A stretch of 40,087 bases of DNA from Planctomycetota bacterium (GTDB lineage: Bacteria > Planctomycetota > Planctomycetia > Planctomycetales > Planctomycetaceae): the NCBI GenBank assembly GCA_027623235.1, contig JAQBVJ010000063.1, forward strand, positions 1-40,087, written 5' to 3'. This document shows, piece by piece, positions 1-7,976 of this stretch. A program made the translations under genes and the position numbers. Position 1 is the first letter of the stretch. Each line of letters begins with the position of its first letter. Under the pieces are notes generated by a model. The model made no database searches, was not told the DNA's origin, and saw only the letters and a list, made by a program, of their open reading frames with translations.

Positions 1-57
1 CGCAAGCAGCCGGCGAACGCCTTCAGCCTTCTCCGCGTCGCTCAGCGGCAGCGACAT
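1..57 (-). CDS. 5' end of an unidentified small gene (runs off window)
   Basis: The minus strand reads ATG at 55-57 followed by 19 open codons (MSLPLSDAEKAEGVRRLLA) to the window edge. A near copy without its ATG lies at 999-1064, on the other side of the NUMOD3-type gene, which suggests a repeated gene start and not chance. I do not recognise the family. The composition (charged, Leu/Ala-rich helix) suggests a small soluble protein. Only the N-terminus is visible. Confidence 0.4.
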   Translation of the reverse strand, partial: MSLPLSDAEKAEGVRRLLA

Positions 58-116
58 GATGGCCTGAACGGCCTCGGCAAACCCGTCACCACCGGCGGAC
101 CGCCCCCGCCCCCGCG

Positions 117-875
117 TTATTGTCGAGGGTTTCGATTCTGGAATCCTAACTCGGAACCGCCCGTGGTCGCCCGCCTTCGCCCGTCCGGATAGCCGAGTTT
201 CCGGCGTCGCATGCGAACGGCGACCAGCGTCCGCCCCGTTCGCTCGACAACTTCGGCGATCGACAGAGTCTGGAACAAAGCATCTTCCTCGCCAGACCAC
301 GGCACGCCAGCGGCAGGCGGAATCGTGCCCAGGTTCCGGTGGGCTTTGCCGATTTTCGCTCTGGTCTCGGCAGATAGCGTCTTGCCCAGATTCGCTTTCC
401 GCAGTGCTTCAACAACGCTTGCCGGCCGCTTCTTTCCGCGTTTGGCCTCGGCAATCTTCTCACGCCTGGACTGATCGGCGTCTGCGTTTCGGGACTTTTC
501 GTGTGCCTTGCCCCGAGCGGCCTGAAACCACTCCTGAGCCCCGTGCTGTTGCCTGAGCGATTGAGTTCCCGCCGTCGTATGGTCAACGCCCAGAGCCCGT
601 CGCCACTTCGTTACGGTCTGCCCGGTAATCCCCCACCAGTGGCAAACGGCCAGATTCGATTCCGTCCGCACAGCCCGTGCGAGATCCGCGAAGAGTACCA
701 AGCCGGCGTGTCCGCCAGTCTGGTCGAGCCGTCGCCCCTTCGGCCACTGAATCCGGCCATCGCTGATCGCTGTGATTCGAACGTCGCCCCGCAGTTCATC
801 GGTGACAACATCGCCCAGCTCAAACAGCGGGGGAGCGTACGGGCCTGCAATCAGCTTGAATCGGTCAACGGTCAT
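117..875 (-). CDS. NUMOD3-type protein with HTH-like C-terminus
   Basis: Predicted 252-aa basic, probably DNA-binding protein of unknown role. The N-terminal ~100 residues look like a small beta-rich domain ending in a helix-turn-helix-like stretch (WWGITGQTVTKWRRALG). The middle holds two short repeats of the nuclease-associated modular NUMOD3 type (EKIAEAKRGKKRP and ETRAKIGKAHRN). The C-terminus has a Myb/SANT-like segment (WSGEEDALFQTLS) followed by RTGRTLVAVRMRRRKLG, which again resembles an HTH. NUMOD3 motifs usually accompany homing endonucleases, but no GIY-YIG, HNH or LAGLIDADG catalytic motif is visible, so nuclease activity is not claimed. The reading frame opens at a TTG at 920, but the ATG at 873-875 gives a more natural start (MTVDRFKL). 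It sits in an accessory patch near a tRNA relic. Confidence 0.6.
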   Translation of the reverse strand: MTVDRFKLIAGPYAPPLFELGDVVTDELRGDVRITAISDGRIQWPKGRRLDQTGGHAGLVLFADLARAVRTESNLAVCHWWGITGQTVTKWRRALGVDHTTAGTQSLRQQHGAQEWFQAARGKAHEKSRNADADQSRREKIAEAKRGKKRPASVVEALRKANLGKTLSAETRAKIGKAHRNLGTIPPAAGVPWSGEEDALFQTLSIAEVVERTGRTLVAVRMRRRKLGYPDGRRRATTGGSELGFQNRNPRQ

Positions 876-998
876 CTTCGGGCCTGAGAGGAGCACGCTT
901 TCTGCGAGGTCAAACGCCAAAACGGCGGCGGCGGGCTTTTTTGGCCCGGAAAGGACCCGCAGAATTCCCGGCCCGATCGTCGCCTGTCGCCAAACAGC

Positions 999-1064
999 CT
1001 ACCTCCCCGCCAGGAATCGTCGAACGGCTTCGGCTTTCTCGGCGTCGCTCAACGGCAGCCTCAG
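999..1064 (-). pseudogene. Degenerate copy of the gene start at 1-57
   Basis: Minus-strand translation gives LRLPLSDAEKAEAVRRFLAG, R and a TAG stop. This matches the peptide starting at 57 almost residue for residue, but the initiating ATG has become CTG and a stop follows after 21 codons. It appears to be a leftover of a duplication flanking the NUMOD3-type gene. It overlaps the stop codon of the small ORF at 1061-1330 by 4 nt, in another frame. Confidence 0.4.
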
Positions 1065-1330
1065 GAATTGTGTGCAGCCCGACTGCGGGACTCTCCCTCA
1101 GCCAGTGCCACCAGTGCGGCGACGGTCTCATCTGACAGTGCCGGCCAGAGTGCCGCCAGCCGCTCGAAAGCCGCGTCCCGCGCATCCATCGTGCCGGATT
1201 TCGTGCCAGGTGCGTTGGACTGTTTTCCGTAACCTGTTGCTGGTTCAGGCTGTTCCGTCGATCGGTTCGAATCCTGTCGGGGGTAGTCTCCAATCGGAAC
1301 CAGCGGGAACCCCTCGGAATGCTTTGACAT
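1061..1330 (-). CDS. Small hypothetical ORF reading antisense from a tRNA T-arm relic
   Basis: Open frame of about 89 codons from ATG 1330. Its first part (GDYPRQDSNRS) is the antisense translation of a tRNA T-arm-like sequence (TTCGAAT at 1266-1272). The middle is polar and low-complexity. The end is a short hydrophobic helix (ALWPALSDETVAALVALAE). The end of an ORF leaving the tRNA-Ser gene at 34187-34576 is similar in style (TCESLPEHIRAAVLALLSS). Whether it is translated is uncertain; the start lies inside the terminator hairpin at 1308-1341. Function unknown. Confidence 0.3.
   Translation of the reverse strand: MSKHSEGFPLVPIGDYPRQDSNRSTEQPEPATGYGKQSNAPGTKSGTMDARDAAFERLAALWPALSDETVAALVALAEGESRSRAAHNS
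1261..1289 (+). other. tRNA 3'-end (T-arm) relic
   Basis: The segment carries a canonical T-loop, TTCGAAT, at 1266-1272 with GG before and CC after, then CTGTCGGGGGTA as a possible acceptor 3' strand. No matching 5' acceptor strand, D arm or anticodon arm can be folded upstream, and the T stem has a mismatch. It therefore looks like a detached tRNA 3' end, as left by integration at a tRNA gene, and not a functional tRNA. A terminator hairpin follows about 20 nt downstream, as is common after real tRNA genes. Confidence 0.35.
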
Positions 1331-1350
1331 TTCGAGGGGTTCTTTGTTTG
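1308..1350 (+). terminator. Intrinsic terminator downstream of the tRNA relic
   Basis: A 9-bp perfect stem (AACCCCTCG at 1308-1316 with CGAGGGGTT at 1333-1341), a 16-nt loop, then the T-rich tract CTTTGTTTGTG. The position just after the tRNA-like sequence suggests it once ended that transcript. Confidence 0.55.
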
Positions 1351-1478
1351 TGTTCCTCTCTGTGGAGCCCGATTCCGACGGGTACCGTGCCGGTTTTTTG
1401 AGTGGCACTTTTCGGGCTCACGTCCTGCGTGGAAGCCTGGCCGGAATGATCGGCTCGGCTTTCGCGTCAGCCCAGGCG

Positions 1479-2747
1479 TCACTTCGCCGCGATGCAGTAA
1501 AGGCTCTTCGCGGTTCGCAGGAAGATTTCTCCATCAGAGAACGCCGGTGTCGAATTGCTGGCCGCGTCGAGCTGGTTGACGGCGACCTCTTTGAAAGCCT
1601 CGACATTCGGCTCGAATACGATCGTAGCTCCACTCTGATTCGTGACGTAAAGGTTGCCATTGGCAAACGTCATCTGTCCCCAGTGATTGGCACCCGGTCC
1701 GCGGGCCTGCCAGACCTCTTTGCCGGTCGCGATTTCGATGCACTGAAACGTTCCCGGGCCGGCGTTCGCCATGAAGAGGTGATCGCCGACGATGATTCCC
1801 GAGCTGATTCGTTGCGGGTTCTTTTCCGTGGCGTGCCACAGGCGGTGCGTCTCAGTGACGTCGCCGGAGCCGCCAAGTTTCACGGCCATTGCCGGTCCGG
1901 TGTAGCCGCCCATGAAGATTCCGGTTTCGCCTGCGATGACTGGCGAGGTGTAAACGAGGTTGCCGTTTTTTCCGACGAGGCCCTGGCATTCCCAGAGGAG
2001 GTCGCCCGTCTTCGCGTTCAGCGCGACGGCCCGTGTTGGCATGCTGCAGACCAGCTGAGTTGACTCGCCACTGCCGACAATGACCGGAGTGCTCCACGAG
2101 CCGGCCATCTTTCCGCCGCGATCGTTGTTGCCGTCCGGCTCGTCAACTTTCCAGGCGATCTCGCCGTCGGCCAGCTTGACCGCGACCAGAAACTGCTGAT
2201 CACCGGGGCCGTAATTCAGAAAGACGAGCCCCTCGTGGATCACCGGCGAGGACCCGTAGCCCCAGATGTGCCCGACTGGTCCGAGGTCGGCCTTCCACAG
2301 TTCATCGCCTTTGAAGTCGTAGCAGAACAGGCCGGCCGAGCCGTGCCAGACGACAACTTTTTCGCCATCGGCGGCCGGAGTGGCGGCTCCAAACGGGTTG
2401 GTCTGGTGAGTCTTTTCTTCTTCCTCAAAGTTCACTTCCTTGACCCAGACCTGTCGGCCGTCTTTCCGGTCGAAGCAGTGAAGGCGACGTGTCTTGCCGT
2501 CCTCGGTTGCGGATGTGGCAAACACGTGCCCGTTCGAAACGATCGGGCTCTCGTTGCCGCGGTTCGGCATGTCGATCCGCCATTTGACGTTCTCGTCCTT
2601 CGACCATTTTGTGGGGAAACCGGTCTCCTCACTGACGCCGTTGCCGCTGGGACCACGGAACCCGGGCCAGTCGGCGGCTTCGCCCGCAACGCCCGCACAC
2701 AGGAGAATCGCGGCTGCCAGAATCACGTTCGTCAGGGACCGGCTCAT
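1479..2747 (-). CDS. Secreted PQQ-type beta-propeller repeat protein
   Basis: Predicted 422-aa exported protein of the PQQ-like (PF13360-type) beta-propeller class. Residues 1-24 are a signal peptide with a hydrophobic core and an A-rich cleavage region. The mature protein opens with DWPGFRGP (26-33), a motif typical of planctomycete members. Repeated blades contain W and G-rich strands such as LHCFDRKDGRQVWVKEV, KLADGEIAWKVDEPDG and ALNAKTGDLLWECQG. The C-terminus ends in YCIAAK. The open frame extends upstream to 2972, but the ATG at 2745-2747 gives the signal peptide and follows a GGAG with good spacing. The family includes dehydrogenase-like propellers and BamB-like scaffolds; without an attached catalytic or cytochrome domain an enzymatic role cannot be assigned. 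It appears monocistronic. Confidence 0.85.
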   Translation of the reverse strand: MSRSLTNVILAAAILLCAGVAGEAADWPGFRGPSGNGVSEETGFPTKWSKDENVKWRIDMPNRGNESPIVSNGHVFATSATEDGKTRRLHCFDRKDGRQVWVKEVNFEEEEKTHQTNPFGAATPAADGEKVVVWHGSAGLFCYDFKGDELWKADLGPVGHIWGYGSSPVIHEGLVFLNYGPGDQQFLVAVKLADGEIAWKVDEPDGNNDRGGKMAGSWSTPVIVGSGESTQLVCSMPTRAVALNAKTGDLLWECQGLVGKNGNLVYTSPVIAGETGIFMGGYTGPAMAVKLGGSGDVTETHRLWHATEKNPQRISSGIIVGDHLFMANAGPGTFQCIEIATGKEVWQARGPGANHWGQMTFANGNLYVTNQSGATIVFEPNVEAFKEVAVNQLDAASNSTPAFSDGEIFLRTAKSLYCIAAK

Positions 2748-3028
2748 GGGAAGCTCCGTTGGGTTTCTGGTCTGGAGGAATGTCGTAACGCCGACTGAAA
2801 ATGGCTCCGCCGGAGCCCGCCGACCCAGCCGAGAGTCGATGATGATTTCCTCGCGTGAGGTTGGCAAGTGGCTCGCCTCGCCCTCCCCGTACGCGGCGTC
2901 AGATCCGGAAGTGAATTCGGCCACATTCCTGACGGCAGAATCGTCGCTCGACTTTTCGAGGTCATTCCGCAAAAATCCCGGGCCGTTCAGACACGTCCAT
3001 TGACTCGAACTTGAGGTTGAGAAGTCCC

Positions 3029-3253
3029 ATGTCGGACATTCCCGCCACCGAATTAACTGCAGACGCGATCGCTAATGAGCCTGCCCCCGAGCCCGCTCCC
3101 GATGACCCGTTTACCGACGAGGACATTCGCGGATTCGAAAGCGACGACATCAAGGCCGGCCAGGCGATCACGAAAATGCTGTCGACACTGTTTATTTACA
3201 CGCTGATCGCGATGTCGATCGTGTCAGTCTGGACGGCCGTCGTTTCGAACTGA
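3029..3253 (+). CDS. Small single-pass membrane protein
   Basis: 74-aa protein with an acidic, proline-rich N-terminal half (NEPAPEPAPDDPF) followed by DEDIRGFESDDIKAGQAITKML and one C-terminal membrane span (LFIYTLIAMSIVSVWTAVV, about residues 53-71). The frame opens at 3011, but ATG 3029 is preferred because it lies behind a purine-rich GAGAAG. It is divergent from the PQQ propeller gene and 165 bp ahead of the aminotransferase. No known domain was recognised. The pattern of soluble acidic head and C-terminal anchor would suit a small accessory subunit or regulator; function unknown. Confidence 0.55.
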   Translation: MSDIPATELTADAIANEPAPEPAPDDPFTDEDIRGFESDDIKAGQAITKMLSTLFIYTLIAMSIVSVWTAVVSN

Positions 3254-3418
3254 CGCCGCTCAAAACGGTCGCCACTCACTTGCACCCGCGAAAGAATCAG
3301 CCCGACGAAATTCGTCGGGCTTACTACTGCGCTGACCGAACGGCTCATCAGTCGCGAGTTTCGCTGCCGTGGCGTACTCTGCGAGCCGCTTTGAATTGCC
3401 GGACTCCTTCCACGAAAG

Positions 3419-4333
3419 ATGCCGCTGAACATGCTCCAGAAGTTCAACGAGAAAAACAAAGACCTGCTCATCAACATCAACGGCGAGATGATTCATCGGG
3501 ACCAGGCGGGGATCAGTCCGTTTGATTCGGTCGTCCAGGGCGGCGATGGCGTGTGGGAAGGGCTGCGGGTCTACAACGGACGGATTTTCAAGCTCATTGA
3601 GCATCTCGACCGGCTGAGAAGTTCAGCACTCGCACTGGCCTTCGCGCAGATCCCGTCTCACGACGAGATCATTGCCGAGATCAAAAAAACGCTCGCCGCC
3701 AACCAGATGACGGACGGCGTTCACATCCGCCTCACACTGACACGCGGAGTGAAGCTCACTTCGGGGATGGACCCGCGACTGAACCAGTCCGGGCCGACGC
3801 TGATCGTTCTGGCCGAGCACAAGACGCCCGTTTACGACCGAACCGGCCTGACGCTCAGCACCAGCAGCCTCCGCCGATTTTCGCCGGACTGCCTGGACCC
3901 GAAGATTCATCACAACAATCTGCTGCAGTCGATCCTCGCCAAAATCGAAGCGAACGCGGCGGGAACGGACGACGCGCTGATGCTCGATCAACGTGGCTTC
4001 GTCGCGGAAACGAACGCGACACACGTCTTCATCGTTGAGGGGAAAACCGTTTCCACAAGCCACACGGTGGCCTGTCCTGAGGGCATCACTCGGGACACGA
4101 TCATCGAAATCTGCCAGGCGAACGACATCCCGCTGAGCATCCGCGACATGTCTCTCACCGAGATCTACCGGGCCGATGAAATGTTCTGCACGGGGACGAT
4201 GGGCGAGCTCGCTTCGGTGGTGAAAGTCGACGGCCGCCCGATCGCCAACGGCGAGCCCGGTCCGATGACGGCGCGACTCAGCGAGCTTTACGCTCAACGG
4301 ACATCGACCGAAGGCACCGTCGTCGTTGACTGA
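3419..4333 (+). CDS. PLP class IV aminotransferase (branched-chain/D-amino acid type)
   Basis: 304-aa fold-type IV PLP enzyme, of the family that includes branched-chain aminotransferase IlvE, D-amino acid aminotransferase and aminodeoxychorismate lyase PabC. The PLP lysine is probably K162 in DPKIHHNNLLQSILAKIEAN, followed at the usual distance by ALMLDQRGFVAETNATHVF with the conserved Glu E197. The C-terminal GTMGELASVVKVDGR matches the cofactor phosphate-binding turn. The N-terminal INGEMIHRDQAGISPFDSVV and DGVWEGLRVYNGRIFKL are typical of the branched-chain type, and amino-acid biosynthesis is the likeliest role, but substrate cannot be settled from sequence alone. Start ATG 3419 is the first in frame; ATG 3431 is an alternative, and neither has a strong ribosome site. 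Confidence 0.85.
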   Translation: MPLNMLQKFNEKNKDLLININGEMIHRDQAGISPFDSVVQGGDGVWEGLRVYNGRIFKLIEHLDRLRSSALALAFAQIPSHDEIIAEIKKTLAANQMTDGVHIRLTLTRGVKLTSGMDPRLNQSGPTLIVLAEHKTPVYDRTGLTLSTSSLRRFSPDCLDPKIHHNNLLQSILAKIEANAAGTDDALMLDQRGFVAETNATHVFIVEGKTVSTSHTVACPEGITRDTIIEICQANDIPLSIRDMSLTEIYRADEMFCTGTMGELASVVKVDGRPIANGEPGPMTARLSELYAQRTSTEGTVVVD

Positions 4334-4395
4334 CCCGTCGTCGGCTGACAGGGACAGGAAACCTGACGGAAGCGCGAGGCTCCTCCCGTCAAGTA

Positions 4396-6021
4396 TTACC
4401 CGCTCGATTCGATCATCAGATGCTGCGCCTGTGCCGGGTCCGTTTTCGGGTAGTCGGATCGCGAGTGGACTCCGCGGCTTTCCGTTCGGCGCTGGGCGGC
4501 GGCGGCCATCAGTCGCGCGACGAGCAGCTGGTTCTGAAATTCCCAGCCTTGCGTCGTGTGGAACTCCCGCTGCGAAACGTACCGGTTCCAGAAATCGAGC
4601 TGCTGGGTCGCCTGAGATAGACCCTCGCCGGTTCGTCGGATGCCGACGTTGCGCCACATCAGCGAATTGAGTGAGTTTCCCAGGTCGGTCAGATCCAGCT
4701 CGGCGGACTCGTCCTTCTCGGGCGGAGACCAGTCGCCATCCACCGGCAGGGCTCGAAACGAGTCCTGAATTTCGTGAGCCCGCGTTGACGCCATTTGCCC
4801 GGCTCGACGACCAAAGACGAGCCCCTCGAGCAAACTGTTTGAGCCCAGCCGGTTCGCGCCGTGCAGTCCGGACGCGGTGACCTCGCCGGCCGCAAGCAGG
4901 CCGTCGATCGTCGTTTCCGCGTCCTTGTTCAAGGCGACGCCGCCGATCATGTAGTGTGCTCCCGGTCGGACAGGAATCCGGTCGCGGGCCAGGTCGAGTC
5001 CGAACTGCGCACAGACTCCGCGGATGTTGGGAAACCGCTCGGCGACAAGCGCCTCTTCCATGTGAGTCAGGTCGAGATACACACAGGGGTGCTGCGTTTT
5101 CTCCATTTGTTCGGTGATCGCCTGGCTGACGACGTCTCGCGGGGCGAGCTCTTTCAATTCGTGGTAGTCGGGCATGAACCGGTGCCCGTGGCAGTCGATC
5201 AGGTGCGCGTCCTCGCCCCGAACAGCTTCGGTAATCAGGTGCCGTGCGCTGCCGGCGATGTAGAGGACCGTCGGGTGAAACTGCATGAACTCCATGTCGC
5301 GCAGCAGAGCCCCCGCGCGAAACGCGATCGCGTGGCCGTCGGCAGTGGCGATCTCCGGATTCGTCGTTTCGCGAAAGAGTCGCCCTGCCCCGCCCGTTGC
5401 AAGGATGACCTGCTTCGCCCACACGATCGTCTTGCCGTGCTGCTCGTTCCACACGAGAGCTCCGACGCAGCGTCCTTCGTGAGTCAGCAGATCGATCGTG
5501 AACGTCTTTTCCCAGGCCTCACACGAATCGCGACTGCGGACGGCGTCGATCATCGCGCGCATGACTTCCCGTCCGGTGGCATCACCCAGCGCGTGCGCGA
5601 CTCGACGGTGCGTATGTCCGCCCTCCCTCGTGAGCGCGATCTCTCCGTTCTCTTTGTCAAACTCCGCCCCGTACAGAATGAGTTCACGAATCCGCTCGGG
5701 GGCTTCCCGAACGACCATATTGACAATGTCTTCATCGCACAGTCCCTTGCCGGCGGCGATCGTGTCGGCCGCGTGAATCGCCACATCGTCGAGCGGGTCG
5801 AGCACCGCCGCGATGCCGCCCTGAGCGTACGTGCTGTTGGACTGAGTCAGCTTGTCCTTCGTCACCATGATCACGCTGAGCGACGGATCGATCTCCAGAG
5901 CCGCGCGTGTCCCCGCGATGCCGCCGCCGATGATCAGCACGTCCGTAAACATGTGCGGCACCCGCTTCGGCGAGAAGCGAACCAGATACCGCCGTCCCGG
6001 ATTGATCGTCAGACGTGACAC
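4396..6021 (-). CDS. nadB: L-aspartate oxidase NadB
   Basis: 541-aa flavoprotein that oxidises L-aspartate to iminoaspartate, the first step of de novo NAD synthesis, with quinolinate synthase NadA as partner (not in this window). The FAD dinucleotide-binding motif is at about 30-40 (IIGGGIAGTRA). Family signatures follow: STYAQGGIAAVLD, TREGGHTHRRVAHALGDATG, LATGGAGRLFRETTNP, MEFMQFHPTVLY, RPGAHYMIGGV and the FAD-binding GANRLGSNSLLEGLVFGRRA. The C-terminal helical domain (LMWRNVGIRRTGEGL) is also present, so the gene is full length. The start is taken as GTG 6021, because the N-terminal PGRRYLVRFSPKRVPHMFTDV resembles other planctomycete NadB; ATG 5952 is the alternative. It converges on the aminotransferase with a 62-bp gap. 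Confidence 0.93.
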   Translation of the reverse strand: MSRLTINPGRRYLVRFSPKRVPHMFTDVLIIGGGIAGTRAALEIDPSLSVIMVTKDKLTQSNSTYAQGGIAAVLDPLDDVAIHAADTIAAGKGLCDEDIVNMVVREAPERIRELILYGAEFDKENGEIALTREGGHTHRRVAHALGDATGREVMRAMIDAVRSRDSCEAWEKTFTIDLLTHEGRCVGALVWNEQHGKTIVWAKQVILATGGAGRLFRETTNPEIATADGHAIAFRAGALLRDMEFMQFHPTVLYIAGSARHLITEAVRGEDAHLIDCHGHRFMPDYHELKELAPRDVVSQAITEQMEKTQHPCVYLDLTHMEEALVAERFPNIRGVCAQFGLDLARDRIPVRPGAHYMIGGVALNKDAETTIDGLLAAGEVTASGLHGANRLGSNSLLEGLVFGRRAGQMASTRAHEIQDSFRALPVDGDWSPPEKDESAELDLTDLGNSLNSLMWRNVGIRRTGEGLSQATQQLDFWNRYVSQREFHTTQGWEFQNQLLVARLMAAAAQRRTESRGVHSRSDYPKTDPAQAQHLMIESSG

Positions 6022-6161
6022 AGAGAGCCTCAGTTAAGATCTAAGATCGAGGCCGGAGTGAACTCGTCTCCGGCGAAAAGTCGTGAACTTCCGCAGAGTA
6101 TTGGTATCGCCGGTCCGAACGAAAAGGGTGAGGCGTCGCGTGACCGATCCTCGCAAAAACG

Positions 6162-6194
6162 AACGGGCGACCGTCGAGTGACGATCGCCCGTTT
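6162..6194 (-). terminator. Hairpin terminator after the VWA gene
   Basis: A long imperfect stem pairs AACGGGCGACCGT (from 6162) with ACGATCGCCCGTT (to about 6193). On the minus strand it is followed by a short T-rich stretch (CGTTTTTGC). It lies 40 bp past the stop of the VWA gene and before the nadB start, so it separates the two minus-strand genes. Confidence 0.6.
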
Positions 6195-6234
6195 TGAATC
6201 GTTGAGTCAAGCCGAAGCTCAACCATCATGACGA

Positions 6235-7557
6235 TCAATAGCCTCGCTGTGTGTCGGCTTTGAACTGATCGCTGCGCATCTGTTTGCGGCCGACGTTGTA
6301 CTGCCCGTTCTTGAACAGCTCGGCATGGCGAGCGTTCTGCGTGTAGTAAAGTCGCAGTTCGTCCGAGTTCAGCTCGGCCGCGTATTTCTTCAGAAACCGT
6401 GTGTTCGCGTCGAGGCAACGTTGTGCCCCGGCCAGGTCGCCCTTGTCGCCCAGAATCGTCGCCAGCTTGTTCTGCTCATTGGCCAGCAGCAGAACGCTCG
6501 CTTCCAGGACCTGCGGGTTCAGTTGACTGGCGATCGCTTTGTCATCGTCGCTGAAGTTGACGCTGGCGGTGCCGGTCAGTTTGTCCGTCGCCTTTGTGAG
6601 CATGTTGTCGTAGGTCACCTGGACGGTCGCGACCTGCGTGGCGGCTCCGACCGGAGTTGCGGGGACTTCGACTTCCAGCACGACGTACTGATCCTGACCG
6701 CTGTAAAGCTGGCTGATTTCGGTGATGACCTGTTGTCCGTTGATCTCCGCTTCCCGGCCGAGGACTCGCACCGGACGGATGTTTTTCTTCACGTCGATCT
6801 GGACGGCGACTTCCTGAGCGACGACGGACAGCACTGTGTTGAACTCATCCTTGAAAATTCCGGCCAGGTGCTCGGCGTCCTCGACGAAAATGTGGTTGCC
6901 TCCGCTCCGGCTGGCAAGCTGCAGCATCAGGTCCTCGTTGTAGTCCAGACCGAGCCCCATGGTGGAAACGGTGATGCCTTCTTTTTTGAGCGACGCTCCC
7001 AGGGCACCGAGTTCGGTGGGCGAGCTGGCTCCGATGTTGGCTTTTCCGTCGGAGAGCAGGACGATCCGGTTGACTCGGTCTTTGTCTCGGAACTTGCGCA
7101 GCTCGGCAGCGCCTTTGCTGACTCCGGCGAAGAGAGCTGTTCGGCCGCCAGCCTGAATCTGTGCGATTTTCTGGCAGACAGACGCTTTGTCGGTCAGCTT
7201 CGTCGCCGGGACGAGCACCTCGACGGTCGAGTCGTACGTCACGACGGAAACGATGTCGTTTACACCGAGACGGTTGATCGCCTCGATGGCTCCTCGGCGG
7301 GCCTCGTCAATTTTCGTGCCCTGCATCGATCCGGACTTGTCGAGGACCAGCGTGATGTTGACCGGAGCACGCGTCTTCGCGGACTTGATCTTGAAGCCGG
7401 TCAGGCCGACCTTCAGAAACGTTGTTTGTTTTTTCTGGGCCTTGAGTAGCGGGTTGGACATCTCGACCGAGAGCCCGACCTGGCTGGCCTCGACGGACGC
7501 GACCAGCGTGAGACTCAGGACGACTGCGGCAGCGGTGAGAATTCGAATCGCTTTCAT
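6235..7557 (-). CDS. Secreted von Willebrand factor A domain protein
   Basis: 440-aa exported protein. Residues 1-24 form a signal peptide (MKAIRILTAAAVVLSLTLVA, then SVEAS). A VWA domain spans about 66-240 with an intact MIDAS metal site: DKSGSM (D73, S75, S77), the T140 loop (GGRTALF) and LLSDGKAN (D170). It is followed by a beta-rich region and a helical C-terminus (ASVLLLANEQNKLATILGDKGD), as in bacterial YfbK-like or inter-alpha-trypsin-inhibitor-like VWA proteins. Such domains bind protein ligands through a divalent metal, so adhesion or envelope assembly is the likely role. No sortase or membrane anchor is visible, so it may be periplasmic. ATG 7557 follows GGAGG at ideal distance. Divergent from the membrane protein gene starting at 7977. 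Confidence 0.85.
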   Translation of the reverse strand: MKAIRILTAAAVVLSLTLVASVEASQVGLSVEMSNPLLKAQKKQTTFLKVGLTGFKIKSAKTRAPVNITLVLDKSGSMQGTKIDEARRGAIEAINRLGVNDIVSVVTYDSTVEVLVPATKLTDKASVCQKIAQIQAGGRTALFAGVSKGAAELRKFRDKDRVNRIVLLSDGKANIGASSPTELGALGASLKKEGITVSTMGLGLDYNEDLMLQLASRSGGNHIFVEDAEHLAGIFKDEFNTVLSVVAQEVAVQIDVKKNIRPVRVLGREAEINGQQVITEISQLYSGQDQYVVLEVEVPATPVGAATQVATVQVTYDNMLTKATDKLTGTASVNFSDDDKAIASQLNPQVLEASVLLLANEQNKLATILGDKGDLAGAQRCLDANTRFLKKYAAELNSDELRLYYTQNARHAELFKNGQYNVGRKQMRSDQFKADTQRGY

Positions 7558-7976
7558 GACGACCTCCGGTTCTGCGAGACGGCGGCAACGGTTGGGAATG
7601 ATTTCCCCTCGACACGGGTCATTAGAATGGAAATCGGCATCCTCGTGGTCAGTACGACGTCAGGGTTGTGTAAGAAGTTTGTAAGCTGTGCGGAGACATT
7701 CATCCGGCTTCTGCCGACCGGATCGTTGATTCCCTCATTGCGGAGACATCGCCAGAACTCAACACAGACCGCTCTGGAAAAATCGGTTCAGACCGACCAG
7801 TCCGCACGGCCGGACGAAAGCGTGACGCTTTCCCAATTGGAACGGGTGTCGCACTTTGACACGGGTCAGGTCCGACGCAGAATGAATTGGAGCCTCCATT
7901 CCGTGAGGCCTTTGCCATTCTGGCCCGGGGTTCCCCCAGGATCTCCAGTCCGATTCTTTCCGGAGACGGTCGTCTT
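7558..7976. other. Divergent intergenic region
   Basis: About 420 bp between the divergent VWA gene and the membrane protein gene. An open plus-strand frame (7627-7989) crosses it, but it has no recognisable domain, no clear ribosome site and overlaps the next gene's start. I treat it as non-coding. Promoters for both flanking genes must lie here, but no convincing -35/-10 pair was found by eye. Confidence 0.4.

Noticed and set aside
1190..1295. Complete tRNA gene at the T-arm-like sequence
   Set aside because: No 5' acceptor strand, D arm or anticodon stem can be paired; only the T-loop and a possible 3' acceptor strand are present.
3623..5452. 609-codon minus-strand open frame
   Set aside because: It lies across the aminotransferase on the opposite strand and across nadB in another frame. 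Its Arg/Gly/Pro-rich composition has no domain and is typical of high-GC shadow frames.
4861..6018. 385-codon plus-strand open frame
   Set aside because: Antisense shadow of nadB, whose motifs are unambiguous.
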